In this document: piece after piece, positions 8,786-17,569 of the stretch
Numbering within the stretch: position 1 is the stretch's first letter
Layout: each line of letters begins with the position of its first letter
DNA from: Paraburkholderia rhizosphaerae
GTDB lineage: Bacteria; Pseudomonadota; Gammaproteobacteria; Burkholderiales; Burkholderiaceae
Assembly (NCBI RefSeq): GCF_004366595.1
Contig: NZ_SORE01000022.1
Coordinates: 1-64,000, forward strand
DNA: 64,000 nt
Direction: 5' to 3'
Notes under the pieces: model-generated
The model's input: only the letters and a program-made list of their open reading frames with translations
Told to the model about the DNA's origin: nothing
Database searches by the model: none
Made by a program: the position numbers and the translations under genes

Positions 8786-9481
8786 TTAGGGGTTGTCGTT
8801 CGGGTTCGGCGGATTAACCGGGGACGGCGGGGTAGGCGGACCAGGCGGATTGTTCGCGTTATTCACCGGTGCGTTCGGCGCCGTGCCAGTCGTCTTGGGC
8901 TGTATTGCCGTTTGCAGAATGTCCAGCACGCGTGCCAACCCCTCGGGCATGCCGGAATCTTCGGCTAGCACCTGAACGTGGTATTTCGCCGAGTTGTCGG
9001 ATGAGCGGGTGTTTTCCTTGTGCGTCGCGACCGAACCCTCGATATGCACGGTCGCCCTAATCGGGCCCCAGCCGATCTTCGCGTCCGCGGACAACTTGGC
9101 GGACGCATCGGTGGACTCCTTCGACGCAAACGACGACTTCACTTCCATGTCGAACGTGATGTCCACTTTCGTGATCCCTAGCGCGGGAACTTTGACGATC
9201 GCGAGCAGCGGCACATCTAGCGTGACATTTTCGTCGATGGTTTTAGTCGCGTCGCCGGGATCCGCAATCGGGCGCCTGAACGCGAAGTGAGCAATACGCG
9301 TATCGCCGACCCCTTTCGGGTCGTTGGTGGGCGGCGGCAGAAACCCGACGTATTTGATGAAATCGGCGGTTGCATTGGCGAGTTTGATCTGCGCGTCGCA
9401 CGCTGCCGTCAGCGGGCTACCGATCAGGTCGGACATCGGCAATCCCTTGAATTGGGATGCCATTTCAATAAGCTCTGGCAT
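8786..9481 (-). CDS. DUF2589 domain-containing protein with proline-rich tail
   Basis: A 231-residue protein matching the DUF2589 pattern from memory. GLPMSDLIGSPLTAACDAQ near the start is the family signature, followed by ADFIKYVGF and a beta-rich domain (NVTLDVPLLAIVKVPALGIT) with alternating charged strands. The last 40 residues are a low-complexity Pro/Asn tail (NNPPGPPTPPSPVNPPNPND). No signal peptide is present, and the biochemical function of DUF2589 is not known to me. A second, divergent DUF2589 protein is encoded at 10465-11007 in the same orientation. Confidence 0.75.
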   Translation of the reverse strand: MPELIEMASQFKGLPMSDLIGSPLTAACDAQIKLANATADFIKYVGFLPPPTNDPKGVGDTRIAHFAFRRPIADPGDATKTIDENVTLDVPLLAIVKVPALGITKVDITFDMEVKSSFASKESTDASAKLSADAKIGWGPIRATVHIEGSVATHKENTRSSDNSAKYHVQVLAEDSGMPEGLARVLDILQTAIQPKTTGTAPNAPVNNANNPPGPPTPPSPVNPPNPNDNP

Positions 9482-9629
9482 GGAGATTCCTTTAACAGTT
9501 CGGTCCAGGAAATCGATGCCTTCGTGTGCTCGACGTCCGGCATCGGCAGCGCGGTGGAGCGCCTGTCACGATATTAGGATCGCTAAGAAAGGCTATTCGT
9601 GACAGTTCCTGTTGGTGTCGGCCTGATTT

Positions 9630-10196
9630 TCAGCGGACGTCGGGAGCGTCGGATGCAGGCTTCCCGCGCAGCCACTGCGCGATGCGGTGATGGAACGCGT
9701 GCTTCGTTGTCGCGCGCGGAGCTTCGTCCCGGGTGGCTTTCGTGGCGTCAGTGGATAACGCCAATATCAGCTTCTGGTTTTGCGACAGAAGCAAGGTCCG
9801 TTGTTTGCCGCGATGTGGCATCGCTGAGCGCTGAATCGGGGTGAAGCGCAGCGCGGTCGCATCCGGACGCACATCAATATGCAGCTGCCGGTACACCGGT
9901 GAGCGTCCGATGCGCTGCCACCACGCGGGAATACGCAGGGCGAGCACGATGTGCTGTGCGTGGTCGATGCGGCGCGTGACTGCACAACAAGGCAAGCTGA
10001 ATGACAACGCGTTGAGCTGGTAACGATAGGTGTGCTGCAACGAGCAGTTCGTAAGGAGGCTGCACTGATCGAGCGACGCGGTGCCGCCGCAACACGATGA
10101 CGCAAGCGCTTCGCTCGCAAGCGATGCGTTGACTTCGCGAAGCATATCGGTCAGCGCATCGCACAGCGCGTCGACCGTAAGCACTTTGGTGGTCAC
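9630..10196 (-). CDS. hypothetical protein in DUF2589 cluster
   Basis: A 188-residue protein starting at a GTG that overlaps the stop of the preceding gene (GTGA, 10193-10196), so translation is likely coupled. It has a Cys-rich patch early on (SSCCGGTASLDQCSLLTNCS), a beta-rich middle (YRYQLNALSFSLPCC) and a positively charged C-terminus. No known domain was recognised. About 150 bases separate its end from the next DUF2589 gene. Confidence 0.6.
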   Translation of the reverse strand: MTTKVLTVDALCDALTDMLREVNASLASEALASSCCGGTASLDQCSLLTNCSLQHTYRYQLNALSFSLPCCAVTRRIDHAQHIVLALRIPAWWQRIGRSPVYRQLHIDVRPDATALRFTPIQRSAMPHRGKQRTLLLSQNQKLILALSTDATKATRDEAPRATTKHAFHHRIAQWLRGKPASDAPDVR

Positions 10197-10468
10197 GATG
10201 GCGAGGTCAGAAAGATCGGCTTGCGGGTAAAGCCGATGTGATAGACCACATACTGAAGCACGACCTGGTGTTCGCCGATGTTGTACAGCCCAAAACTCTT
10301 TTCGATGCCGAGAATGATCCCGCGCGGCGTGCCGCTCAAGCAGCGGTTGACCAGATCCATCGCTTCCTGAACTTCGGTCTCGGTACGGATGTTCTGCGGG
10401 TTATCGTTGCCGACCACGATCCGTTTGACGAAGCGCATATCGCTTAGATGAAAACGCTCGGTTGTCAC
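10193..10468 (-). CDS. small hypothetical protein in DUF2589 cluster
   Basis: A 91-residue protein starting at GTG 10468, which overlaps the stop of the upstream DUF2589 gene (GTGA). AAGGAG lies 8 bases before it. Residues such as MRFVKRIVVGNDNPQNIRTE and the beta-rich HQVVLQYVVYHIGFTRKP suggest a small compact fold. No family was recognised. The tight double coupling implies a fixed stoichiometry with its two neighbours. Confidence 0.65.
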   Translation of the reverse strand: MTTERFHLSDMRFVKRIVVGNDNPQNIRTETEVQEAMDLVNRCLSGTPRGIILGIEKSFGLYNIGEHQVVLQYVVYHIGFTRKPIFLTSPS

Positions 10469-11007
10469 GGTCCGGGCTCCTTGGCGGATGGATTGATCAA
10501 GCCGGTCATGCCCTGACACTTGATTACGTCGTCGAGCAGCCGCGCGAGGCCCTCCGTCTTTTCCGCCGCCTGCAGCTTGAGCTTGATATGCGCGAGGCTG
10601 CGGTTCGCGCTTTTGGCGCCGCTGGCGCTTACCATGAGCATCGCCTTCTTCTGTGCTGGCGCCGCCTTGCCCGTCTGGTTCAGGATTGCGTCGTTGTCGC
10701 TATCGCTGTCGCGATCGACCTCCTCGAAGTCACCGAGCTCCAGGTCCAGATCGACTTCCGCTTCCCCAATCACCAGTGAACTGTGCGGCACGAGCGCCAG
10801 CAGCGGCAGCCGGTAATGCACCTTGTCGTCCGGCTTTGCGGTGCTGTGCGTCGCGGGCAGGCAGATGTCGATGGTGGTCGGTTCGCGATCGTCGGTAAAG
10901 AATGTCGCGAAATTGGATACCTGCTCTTTCTCGACCATATGCTGCGCCTGCATGATCGATTGCGCGATCGCTCGCACGATGTCTTCGAGACTGCTTGAAG
11001 TGGCCAT
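10465..11007 (-). CDS. DUF2589 domain-containing protein
   Basis: A 180-residue protein that opens the leftward cluster. It shows the DUF2589 organisation: an N-terminal helix (LEDIVRAIAQSIMQAQHMVE), a beta domain beginning YRLPLLALVPHSSLVIGEAE, then an acidic linker (DFEEVDRDSDSDNDAIL) and a second set of strands (SLAHIKLKLQAAEKTEGLARLLDD). The end of that last segment resembles the equivalent place in the 8786-9481 paralogue. AGGAG precedes the ATG. No signal peptide is present; the role is unknown. Confidence 0.7.
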   Translation of the reverse strand: MATSSSLEDIVRAIAQSIMQAQHMVEKEQVSNFATFFTDDREPTTIDICLPATHSTAKPDDKVHYRLPLLALVPHSSLVIGEAEVDLDLELGDFEEVDRDSDSDNDAILNQTGKAAPAQKKAMLMVSASGAKSANRSLAHIKLKLQAAEKTEGLARLLDDVIKCQGMTGLINPSAKEPGP

Positions 11008-11408
11008 AGCCGCTCCTTCGGGCGAAAGCGAGTGTCGGGAATACGGTGGACTGTCTGCTTGAGATCCTCACGGTAACGGGCGCCACATTGCCGATCCTGA
11101 TCGTTTCTGATCGGTATTCGTCACGCATCGCATTCGATCTGCATCGAATCCGATCTCCCGTTGCCCGCCTCTATTCGTCGCTTATTACCCGGGAAGGCAT
11201 AACTCCCCGATTATGTCATTCGGCTATCCGATGCCGTTACGTATAGCTGACGAAGTGGTATTTATATCGAAAGGATATCGAACATCAATTTAAGGACACG
11301 GACTATTCCCGCGTCTAATTCGCCAATCAGCGGATGTCATAAATGGTCATGTTGCCGATTTTTCCGTCCGCGAACATAAGTGCGTCTGCCAACACAATCG
11401 GGGTAAAT
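11008..11408. promoter_or_regulatory. divergent intergenic region of the DUF2589 cluster
   Basis: Four hundred bases, AT-richer than the flanks, between the DUF2589 operon and the OmpR-type regulator, which are transcribed away from each other. No credible gene is seen. It should contain both promoters and probably the regulator's binding sites; no clear direct repeat could be singled out by eye. Confidence 0.45.
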
Positions 11409-11936
11409 ATGATGGCGTTACTTTTGCTCGATGACGATGTGCGCAAGCGAAGCGAAGTTTTCCATTTGTTTAGTAATGCAGGTTACCAGGTCAATGATGG
11501 TCATGCAGCCGATGCGTTACATGTGGACTCTGCGGGCGGCGCACTGTGCAAGACGGTGACGATCTGGCAGGTCGATGACAAACATCCGTTTCCGCTTTAT
11601 ATCGCCAGTCTTGCACGCGGCACCAATCCGCCATGGCGGCTGTCATTGCATCAACATACGCTGGTCGCGCCGAACAGAAGTTGCACCAGGCTGACGAGCC
11701 TCGAGTTCGCACTGGTCAAAGTGTTTGCGTTGTCCGAAAAAGGTGAGGTCGTTTCGAGAAAAAGAATAATTGACGAATTCGGCGAGCACTATCTGAGCTA
11801 CGACCAGAACCGGCTCGATACGACGGTGATGCGCCTGCGCAAGAAAGTGCGCGACAGGCTCGGCACGTCATTGCCGTTAAATACGGTGCGCGTGCGCGGT
11901 TTCAGCTTCGACGATTGGCTGATTCTCGACCATTAA
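11409..11936 (+). CDS. OmpR-type winged-helix regulator with degenerate receiver
   Basis: A 175-residue protein. The N-terminal 85 residues start like a response-regulator receiver (MMALLLLDDDVRKRSEVF) but lack a recognisable phospho-acceptor region and are shorter than a normal receiver. The C-terminal half is a winged helix of the OmpR/PhoB type: LTSLEFALVKVFALS, then RLDTTVMRLRKKVRDRLG, then the wing NTVRVRGFSF. It is likely a phosphorylation-independent DNA-binding protein. GGGGT precedes the ATG. It faces away from the DUF2589 operon and is the obvious candidate regulator of it. Confidence 0.75.
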   Translation: MMALLLLDDDVRKRSEVFHLFSNAGYQVNDGHAADALHVDSAGGALCKTVTIWQVDDKHPFPLYIASLARGTNPPWRLSLHQHTLVAPNRSCTRLTSLEFALVKVFALSEKGEVVSRKRIIDEFGEHYLSYDQNRLDTTVMRLRKKVRDRLGTSLPLNTVRVRGFSFDDWLILDH

Positions 11937-12039
11937 CAGATCCGCACTGCCAATTCTTTTGTTCAGACGTTAGGGAAGCATCTATTTCGCACTGCGGCGA
12001 TAGAATGAGACTGATTCGCAGACCGGGATGTGGCGAGCA

Positions 12040-12993
12040 ATGGATCTCAATGACGTCGCGTTGTTTGTGCAAGTGATTCGTGCGGGCAGTCTCGCGGAAG
12101 CCGGTCGCCGGCTAGGCATCCCGGCGAGCACGTGCAGCCGTCGCATTCAGCAACTCGAGCGCAATCTCGGCGTGCGGCTGATGCAGCGTTCGACGCGGCG
12201 ACTCGCACTCACCGGTGCGGGTCAGGACTTTTTCCAGCGGTGCGCGGAACAGGTCGATGCACTGGCGGAATCGGCCAGAAAGATGCTCGATGCCGGCGAG
12301 TCGGTTTGCGGGCGAATCCGCGTCGCGGCGCCCGCCGATTTCTTTCATTGGTTTCCGCTTGAACGGATTGCGCAGTTTCTGGCGAAGTATCCGAATGTGT
12401 CACTCGAATTCGAGCCGCGAGATGGTTCGACCGATATGCTCAGCGAAAATATCGATGTTGCAATCCGCACGGGGCAGGTCGATGAGCCGACGCTGGTTGC
12501 ACGGCCGTTCGGTGCAACGCAGAAAAAGCTGGTCGCAAGCTCCTCGTATTTACGCGCGCGCGGGATACCCCTATCGCCGGCCGATCTTGTTTCACACGAT
12601 TGCATCGTGTCGCCGCGCCCGAATGGCGCGCGAGTCGTCTGGCGGCTCGACGGCCCGTATGGTCTCGAGCAGATTCCGGTCAAGGGCCGTTTCCACGTGA
12701 GTACCTCCCATGCGCAACTGGGTGCCGCGGTGGCGGGACTTGGCATCGCGCTGCTGCCGACCTTCATGCTGGAATGCAGCCTGCGGACCGGCAAGTTGTG
12801 CGAGGTGCTGCCGGGCTACGCGTACCGCGATGTGCGCGTCTATTTCACCTATCTGACCCGGCGGCACATCCCGCGCGCGGTTAGCGCATTCGCCGAATTC
12901 GTGCGAACCGTCATGATCGAAGAGCAGCTGATTGACGCATTGCCGACGGCCGCCCGCGCCGGAGAAATGAAAGCGGCGAGCGACGTGCTTTGA
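12040..12993 (+). CDS. LysR-family transcriptional regulator
   Basis: A 317-residue LysR-type protein. The N-terminal helix-turn-helix reads AGSLAEAGRRLGIPASTCSR, with a long linker helix, and the rest is a periplasmic-binding-protein-like effector domain (GRIRVAAPADFFHWF, later GIALLPTFMLE). The ATG at 12040 gives a normal N-terminus (MDLNDVALFVQVI); a start 12 bases upstream is also in frame. No divergent partner lies close by. The porin gene follows 300 bases downstream, but a regulatory link is not shown. Confidence 0.85.
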   Translation: MDLNDVALFVQVIRAGSLAEAGRRLGIPASTCSRRIQQLERNLGVRLMQRSTRRLALTGAGQDFFQRCAEQVDALAESARKMLDAGESVCGRIRVAAPADFFHWFPLERIAQFLAKYPNVSLEFEPRDGSTDMLSENIDVAIRTGQVDEPTLVARPFGATQKKLVASSSYLRARGIPLSPADLVSHDCIVSPRPNGARVVWRLDGPYGLEQIPVKGRFHVSTSHAQLGAAVAGLGIALLPTFMLECSLRTGKLCEVLPGYAYRDVRVYFTYLTRRHIPRAVSAFAEFVRTVMIEEQLIDALPTAARAGEMKAASDVL

Positions 12994-13295
12994 TGCGCGT
13001 TCCACGATCTTTTTGTCACGAAAGGGCCAGAATTTAATAAATTCGGCGAATTCGGACAATTGCGTAATCCACCACGCATGCGCGATAAAATGTGTAGAAT
13101 TCCGGCTTGTTTTATTTCGAAGGCCATTTAACCTGGTGTGCTTTCGCAATTAACGAAAATACCAATATATGAGCCGAAATTTACAGAAAACCTGTAATCC
13201 GGATATTTAAACGAACTGACCAGTTATAAGGTCGAATTGCGCATCGGTATTGGATAAAAAAAGCACTCCACAAGCCGTGCGCCCAGGAGACGTAT
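12994..13295 (+). promoter_or_regulatory. AT-rich upstream region of the porin gene
   Basis: About 300 bases of clearly AT-rich DNA with no credible gene. It ends in CAGGAGACGTAT directly before the porin ATG, a good ribosome-binding site. Long AT-rich leaders are common for strongly expressed porin genes; no specific operator was identified. Confidence 0.45.
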
Positions 13296-14405
13296 ATGAA
13301 TAAAAAAGCGGTAGTAGGCGCTCTCGCATTGCTTTGCGTGTCGGCTGCTCAGGCGCAGTCGTCGGTTACGTTGTACGGCCGGCTCGATGCCGGTATCGAG
13401 TATATGAACGGCGTGCCTGCCGGTCCCTCCGCGAATGGAGCGGCGACGCATGAGACATCGCGCTTTCGCGCGGAAAGCGGTGACTGGGGAACCAGCTTGT
13501 GGGGCCTGAAGGGCACGGAAGATCTCGGCGGCGGTTATGCGGCGGTATTCCATCTCGAAGGCGCGTTCAACACGATCAACGGCCAGGGCAGCAGCGACGG
13601 GCTATTCGATCGCTACGCAACCGTCGGTGTGGCGAGCCAGCGCTTCGGTACGCTGCTGCTCGGGCGCGAACTGTTTATCTCGAACGGGGTGTGGGACTTC
13701 GACCCGTTTGGCCAGTCGAACTGGTCGTCGGCATCGCTCGTGCGCGGGCGGAACTGGCTGCATTCGAGCAATACGATTTCGTACCAGACGCCGAATCTGT
13801 CCGGCTTCGACGCATTCGGGCAATACGCGTTGTCGAACGCGACCAACTGGAACGGCAACGGCACGACACCGCAAGGGCGTTGGGCGGGTTTGCAACTCAC
13901 GTACACGACCGCTCACGTGCAGGCGCGCGCGATTTACGACGAGATCCGCGATGCGCAGAACGGCCTGCTGGACGATCCGTTCACGGCCTCGCGCGAGTAT
14001 ACGGCTGCGGTCAACGTGTTTTTCGGCGCGTTCAAGATACAGGCCGCCTATCAGGCGATCCGCACTTCCGGTGCGCCCGCGACGACCGGGGTTTCGCCGA
14101 CGAGTCTCGATCATGAATGGGGCGGCGTGACGTGGCAGGTGTCGCCGGCCGCGGCGGTGATCGCGGCGGTGTATCACGTGAACGCGAACAAGGGCGCGGG
14201 CAACGCGACGCTCTACACGCTGGGCGGCACGTATAACCTGTCGAAGCGCACGTTGCTCGACTTCCAGATCGCGACAGTGCAGAACAGCAGCACCGCGAAC
14301 TTTGCGCTCAACGCGAACAGCGCGGGTGACACGGTGGCGACGGATAATCCGCTGGCGGGTCACAGCCAGTCCGGTATCTACGCGGGTATTCAGCACTCTT
14401 TCTAA
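13296..14405 (+). CDS. Burkholderia-type general porin
   Basis: A 369-residue outer-membrane beta-barrel. The signal peptide MNKKAVVGALALLCVSAAQA is followed by the mature start QSSVTLYGRLDAGIEYM, the hallmark of Gram-negative trimeric porins in Burkholderiaceae. Conserved pieces include SLWGLKGTEDLGGGYAAVF and GTLLLGRE, and the chain ends in GIYAGIQHSF with the C-terminal Phe needed for barrel assembly. It allows passive diffusion of small hydrophilic solutes. Confidence 0.92.
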   Translation: MNKKAVVGALALLCVSAAQAQSSVTLYGRLDAGIEYMNGVPAGPSANGAATHETSRFRAESGDWGTSLWGLKGTEDLGGGYAAVFHLEGAFNTINGQGSSDGLFDRYATVGVASQRFGTLLLGRELFISNGVWDFDPFGQSNWSSASLVRGRNWLHSSNTISYQTPNLSGFDAFGQYALSNATNWNGNGTTPQGRWAGLQLTYTTAHVQARAIYDEIRDAQNGLLDDPFTASREYTAAVNVFFGAFKIQAAYQAIRTSGAPATTGVSPTSLDHEWGGVTWQVSPAAAVIAAVYHVNANKGAGNATLYTLGGTYNLSKRTLLDFQIATVQNSSTANFALNANSAGDTVATDNPLAGHSQSGIYAGIQHSF

Positions 14406-14476
14406 CACTCGCTCACGCGGCGTCGGCGCATCCATTGCCGCGCATTGCGTGAACTTTTCATAATGTGCGGCCATGT

Positions 14477-14499
14477 GGTCGTCAGCGATGCTGACGACC
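14477..14499. terminator. hairpin downstream of porin gene
   Basis: A perfect 10-base inverted repeat, GGTCGTCAGC / GCTGACGACC, around GAT. It lies about 70 bases after the porin stop. No U-run follows, so its role as terminator is inferred from position and stability. Confidence 0.5.
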
Positions 14500-14625
14500 G
14501 GTAATCTGCATGCGCTTGCGCGTCATCATGCAGAGTGGATCGTGCCGCCGATCCGCATATTGTCCCGCGATCGTCATCGGCGCACGCTTCGTCACCCGTA
14601 CAACTCACGCGTATCGGGAGCAGCG

Positions 14626-14973
14626 ATGTTGATCGACTGGAAGTCGTTCCTGCCAAAGATCGGGCAGAGCATGAAGGGGCTGAAGGAGCTGACGCCGGAC
14701 ACTATCGCCGGGTATCGTCAGTTGCATGACGCCGGCCCGCACAGTGGGCACCTTGACGCGAAAACGCGCGAACTGATCGCGTTGGCCGTGGCAGTCACAA
14801 CGCGATGCGATAGCTGCATCGCGAATCATGTCAAAAAGGCGATTGAGCTCGGTGTGACGCAAGCGGAGATTGCGGAGGCGCTGGGCGTCGCGGTCGCGAT
14901 GAACGCGGGCGCGACGCTCGCGTATTCCGGGCGCGTCATGGACGCATTCGAGCAGCTTTCCGGCGACCGGTAA
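14626..14973 (+). CDS. carboxymuconolactone decarboxylase / AhpD-like protein
   Basis: A 115-residue single-domain member of the AhpD/CMD superfamily. The central motif TTRCDSCIANHVKKAIELG carries the redox CxxC and the nearby His of alkylhydroperoxidase-like members. The C-terminal helices include EIAEALGVAVAMNAGATLAYS. Such proteins may reduce peroxides or act in aromatic metabolism; CxxC favours the redox group. GGGAG precedes the ATG at 14626, which gives the family length; longer in-frame starts upstream run through the hairpin and are unlikely. Confidence 0.85.
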   Translation: MLIDWKSFLPKIGQSMKGLKELTPDTIAGYRQLHDAGPHSGHLDAKTRELIALAVAVTTRCDSCIANHVKKAIELGVTQAEIAEALGVAVAMNAGATLAYSGRVMDAFEQLSGDR

Positions 14974-15169
14974 GCGCGGAATTCCGGCAGGCTCACGAGC
15001 GGCCACAAGCTTACCAGGCACGTCAAACATCGATACAACCGCATCACGCGGTGTCGGGGATTACCCGGTTGACCACCTTGCAGCGCTCGTTTAAGTTGAA
15101 TTCGAACCTCACGATCCTGCGTGAGCCGACGCGTTCCCGGATCGACTCATCCATTCTTTTGTCCAGCTC

Positions 15170-16282
15170 ATGGCCAAACCTGACCTTACATCGTATGCCG
15201 AAGTGACGATCGGCGCGGACGTGCTTCACGCATTGGCCGTTGCGATCTGGCAAGCCGCGGGCAGCACGCCGCGCGAAGCGGCGCTCGTCGCCGATCACCT
15301 CGTCGAAGCGAATTGCGCGGGACACGACTCGCACGGCGTCGGCATGATACCGCGCTATATGCGCGCGTGCCGCGAAGGCGAGTTGAAGCTCAATACGCAC
15401 GCACAACTTGTGCGCGATGCGGGCGCGGTGCTGACGATCGAAGGCGCGCGAGGGTTCGGTCAGGTGGTCGCGTTCGAAGCGATGGAGCACGGCATCGAAC
15501 GCGCGAAGCGGCTTGGCGTGTGCGCGGTTGGGCTGCGCAATGCGCATCATATCGGGCGTATCGGGCATTGGGCTGAGCAATGCGCGAAGGCTGGGCTCGT
15601 GTCCTTTCACTTCGTCAATGTCGCGGGCGACCCGTTGGTCGCGCCATTTGGCGGCATCGACCGGCGCTTCGGCACTAATCCGTTCTGCGCGGCGTTTCCG
15701 CGCGAGGGGCGTGCGCCGCTGGTGCTCGATTTCGCGACCAGTGCGATCGCGGCGGGCAAGGTACGCGTCGCGTTCAACAAGGGAGTCGACACGCCGGCGG
15801 GCGCATTGATCGATCTCGACGGGCGGCCGACCCGCGACCCTGGCGCATTGTTTAGCGAAGGACAGCATGGCGCGCTGCTCGCATTCGGCGGCGATGTCGC
15901 GGGTCACAAAGGGTCGGGGCTGGCGGCGATGTGCGAGATTTTCGCGGGCGCGTTGACCGGCGGGTTTACGACGCACAGCGAAACCGTCGTGACCAGCAAC
16001 GCGATCGTCAACTGCATGATGTCGGTGATCGTCGACCCGGCTGCGTTTGACGCCCCCGACAAGAATCAGGAAGCCGACGCGTTCGTCGACTGGTTGAAGG
16101 CCGCGCGGCGGGCCGAAGGTGCGCAAGAGATCCTGCTGCCCGGTGAACGTGAGAACGCAACGCGCCGCGAGCGCGCTGAAAAGGGCATTCCGGTCGACGT
16201 CACGAGCTGGTCGCAAATCATCGACGCGGCGCGCGCAGCGGGCATGACCGACGCGGCGATCGCGAAATACGAGGCTCGTTGA
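15170..16282 (+). CDS. Ldh-family malate/lactate/ureidoglycolate-type dehydrogenase
   Basis: A 370-residue NAD(P)-dependent oxidoreductase of the family that includes ureidoglycolate dehydrogenase, sulfolactate dehydrogenase and hydroxycarboxylate dehydrogenase B. Diagnostic pieces are NCAGHDSHGVGMIPRYMRAC with the catalytic His, VGLRNAHHIGRIGHWAEQC, and FGTNPFCAAFPR followed by VLDFATSAIAAGKV. The exact 2-hydroxyacid substrate is not decided by sequence. It converges on a LysR gene that ends 14 bases away. Confidence 0.85.
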   Translation: MAKPDLTSYAEVTIGADVLHALAVAIWQAAGSTPREAALVADHLVEANCAGHDSHGVGMIPRYMRACREGELKLNTHAQLVRDAGAVLTIEGARGFGQVVAFEAMEHGIERAKRLGVCAVGLRNAHHIGRIGHWAEQCAKAGLVSFHFVNVAGDPLVAPFGGIDRRFGTNPFCAAFPREGRAPLVLDFATSAIAAGKVRVAFNKGVDTPAGALIDLDGRPTRDPGALFSEGQHGALLAFGGDVAGHKGSGLAAMCEIFAGALTGGFTTHSETVVTSNAIVNCMMSVIVDPAAFDAPDKNQEADAFVDWLKAARRAEGAQEILLPGERENATRRERAEKGIPVDVTSWSQIIDAARAAGMTDAAIAKYEAR

Positions 16283-16295
16283 ACATCGGCACGCG

Positions 16296-17174
16296 TCAAA
16301 CCGTGCGCGTAAGATTGGCGCGCACGAAATCGACAAACCGCTTCACAACCGCGTGATCGCGGCTGCTTTGCCAGGCGAGCCCGATTTGCCAGCGTGCGGC
16401 TGCGCCGGGCAACGGAATGATCCGCGCGTCGCGTAGCAGATATTGCGTACGCGACGGCAAAAAAGCCGCGCCGACGCCGGCTGCGATTGCCGCCAGAATG
16501 GACTGGATATCGTCGGCCTGTTGCACGATTTGCGGCATGAATTGATGCTCGCCGCACCATGCGTCGATTTGCGCGGCGAGCCCCGGGCCCTGGCGCCGCG
16601 ATAGCGCGATCAAACCGAGTGCGTTCAGCGCTTGCAGGTTCGACGGCAGGCGCTTCCACCTCACATGCTGCGGCACCGCGAGCGCCAGCGTCTCGTCGAT
16701 TACGCGGAATGTGGACAACCCATGCGCGGCCGGCAGACGCAAAAACCCGACCTCCAGCTGACCACTAAGCAGACGCCGCGTTTGCTCAGCCGACGACAGA
16801 TCGTTCAGCGTCACGCTAACGTCCGGATGTTGCTGCCGGAACCCGGCGATCAAACGAGGCGCGACGGTCAGCGTCGACAACCCCAGCCCGACCCGCAGAA
16901 AGCCGCGTTTGCCGCTACTGGCTTCGCGTGCCCGTGCGAGCACGGCATCGGCATCGCGCACCAGTGCCTGCGCGTCGGCCAGAAACGTATCGCCGAACAC
17001 GGTCAGTTCGGCGCCGTGCCTGCCGCGCTCGAACAGTTTCGCGCCGACGCTCGCCTCGAGCGCCGCGATCTGCTTGCTGAGCGCCGGCTGGCTAAGCGCG
17101 AGCGCATCGGCCGCGCGCCCGAAGTGTTTCATGCTGGCGACGGTCAGAAACGCGCGGAGCAATCGGATTTCCAT
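16296..17174 (-). CDS. LysR-family transcriptional regulator
   Basis: A 292-residue LysR-type regulator: MEIRLLRAFLTVASMKHFGR begins the domain, and the helix-turn-helix follows as AADALALSQPALSKQIAALE. The effector domain runs from about residue 90 (LRVGLGLSTLTVAPRL) to the end. It lies tail to tail with the Ldh-family dehydrogenase gene. The start has no strong ribosome-binding site. A palindrome GATCG-AAT-CGATC lies 25 bases upstream and may be an autoregulatory site. Confidence 0.85.
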   Translation of the reverse strand: MEIRLLRAFLTVASMKHFGRAADALALSQPALSKQIAALEASVGAKLFERGRHGAELTVFGDTFLADAQALVRDADAVLARAREASSGKRGFLRVGLGLSTLTVAPRLIAGFRQQHPDVSVTLNDLSSAEQTRRLLSGQLEVGFLRLPAAHGLSTFRVIDETLALAVPQHVRWKRLPSNLQALNALGLIALSRRQGPGLAAQIDAWCGEHQFMPQIVQQADDIQSILAAIAAGVGAAFLPSRTQYLLRDARIIPLPGAAARWQIGLAWQSSRDHAVVKRFVDFVRANLTRTV

Positions 17175-17569
17175 TCGCTAATTTACATTCCCGATAGTGA
17201 TCGAATCGATCAAACAATTCATTTTACTGATGGATCGCAATGCGGTTCAATGATCGATATCACCAAACGGGATTTGCGTTATGAAGCTGTCTTCCGTTGC
17301 GCCGCCGCGTGTCGCGGCCGTTCCGTCTGCTTTGCATAGACCCGCCGCGTGTAACAAGGTGTTGCGCGTCGCCGTTTCGCCGGATCATGCCGCGCGGGCA
17401 AGCATTGGGCTTGCGACGGCGGCCGTCGCGCGCGAACGACCGACACCGTCCGAGCAGAACCCGGTCGCCGCGCGCGGTGCGATTCCGATCAGTTTCGCGT
17501 TGGTGAAAACACGCGTGGAACCGCCGTAGGACCGCGAGTCGTGAGCGCATACATGTGATCGGGCGACAC
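17175..17569. other. intergenic region between LysR and mntH-like gene
   Basis: About 395 bases. Short open frames exist on both strands (the longest is about 80-95 codons), but they are Arg/Pro/Ala-rich, lack convincing ribosome-binding sites and resemble nothing I know, so no gene is called. The left end holds the promoter of the LysR gene. Confidence 0.35.
17199..17211. promoter_or_regulatory. palindromic candidate LysR operator
   Basis: GATCG-AAT-CGATC, a perfect inverted repeat 25 bases upstream of the LysR start at 17174. The position fits autorepression; binding is inference. Confidence 0.3.

Noticed and set aside
15044..16336. A 430-codon open frame antisense to the Ldh-family dehydrogenase
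   Set aside because: The + strand frame is a clear dehydrogenase; the antisense frame is a GC-skew artefact with Arg/His-rich text.
17281..17529. An 82-codon plus-strand frame in the gap between LysR and the Mn transporter gene
   Set aside because: It starts with ATG but has no ribosome-binding site, no known domain, and the opposite strand has an equally long frame, so neither is trusted.
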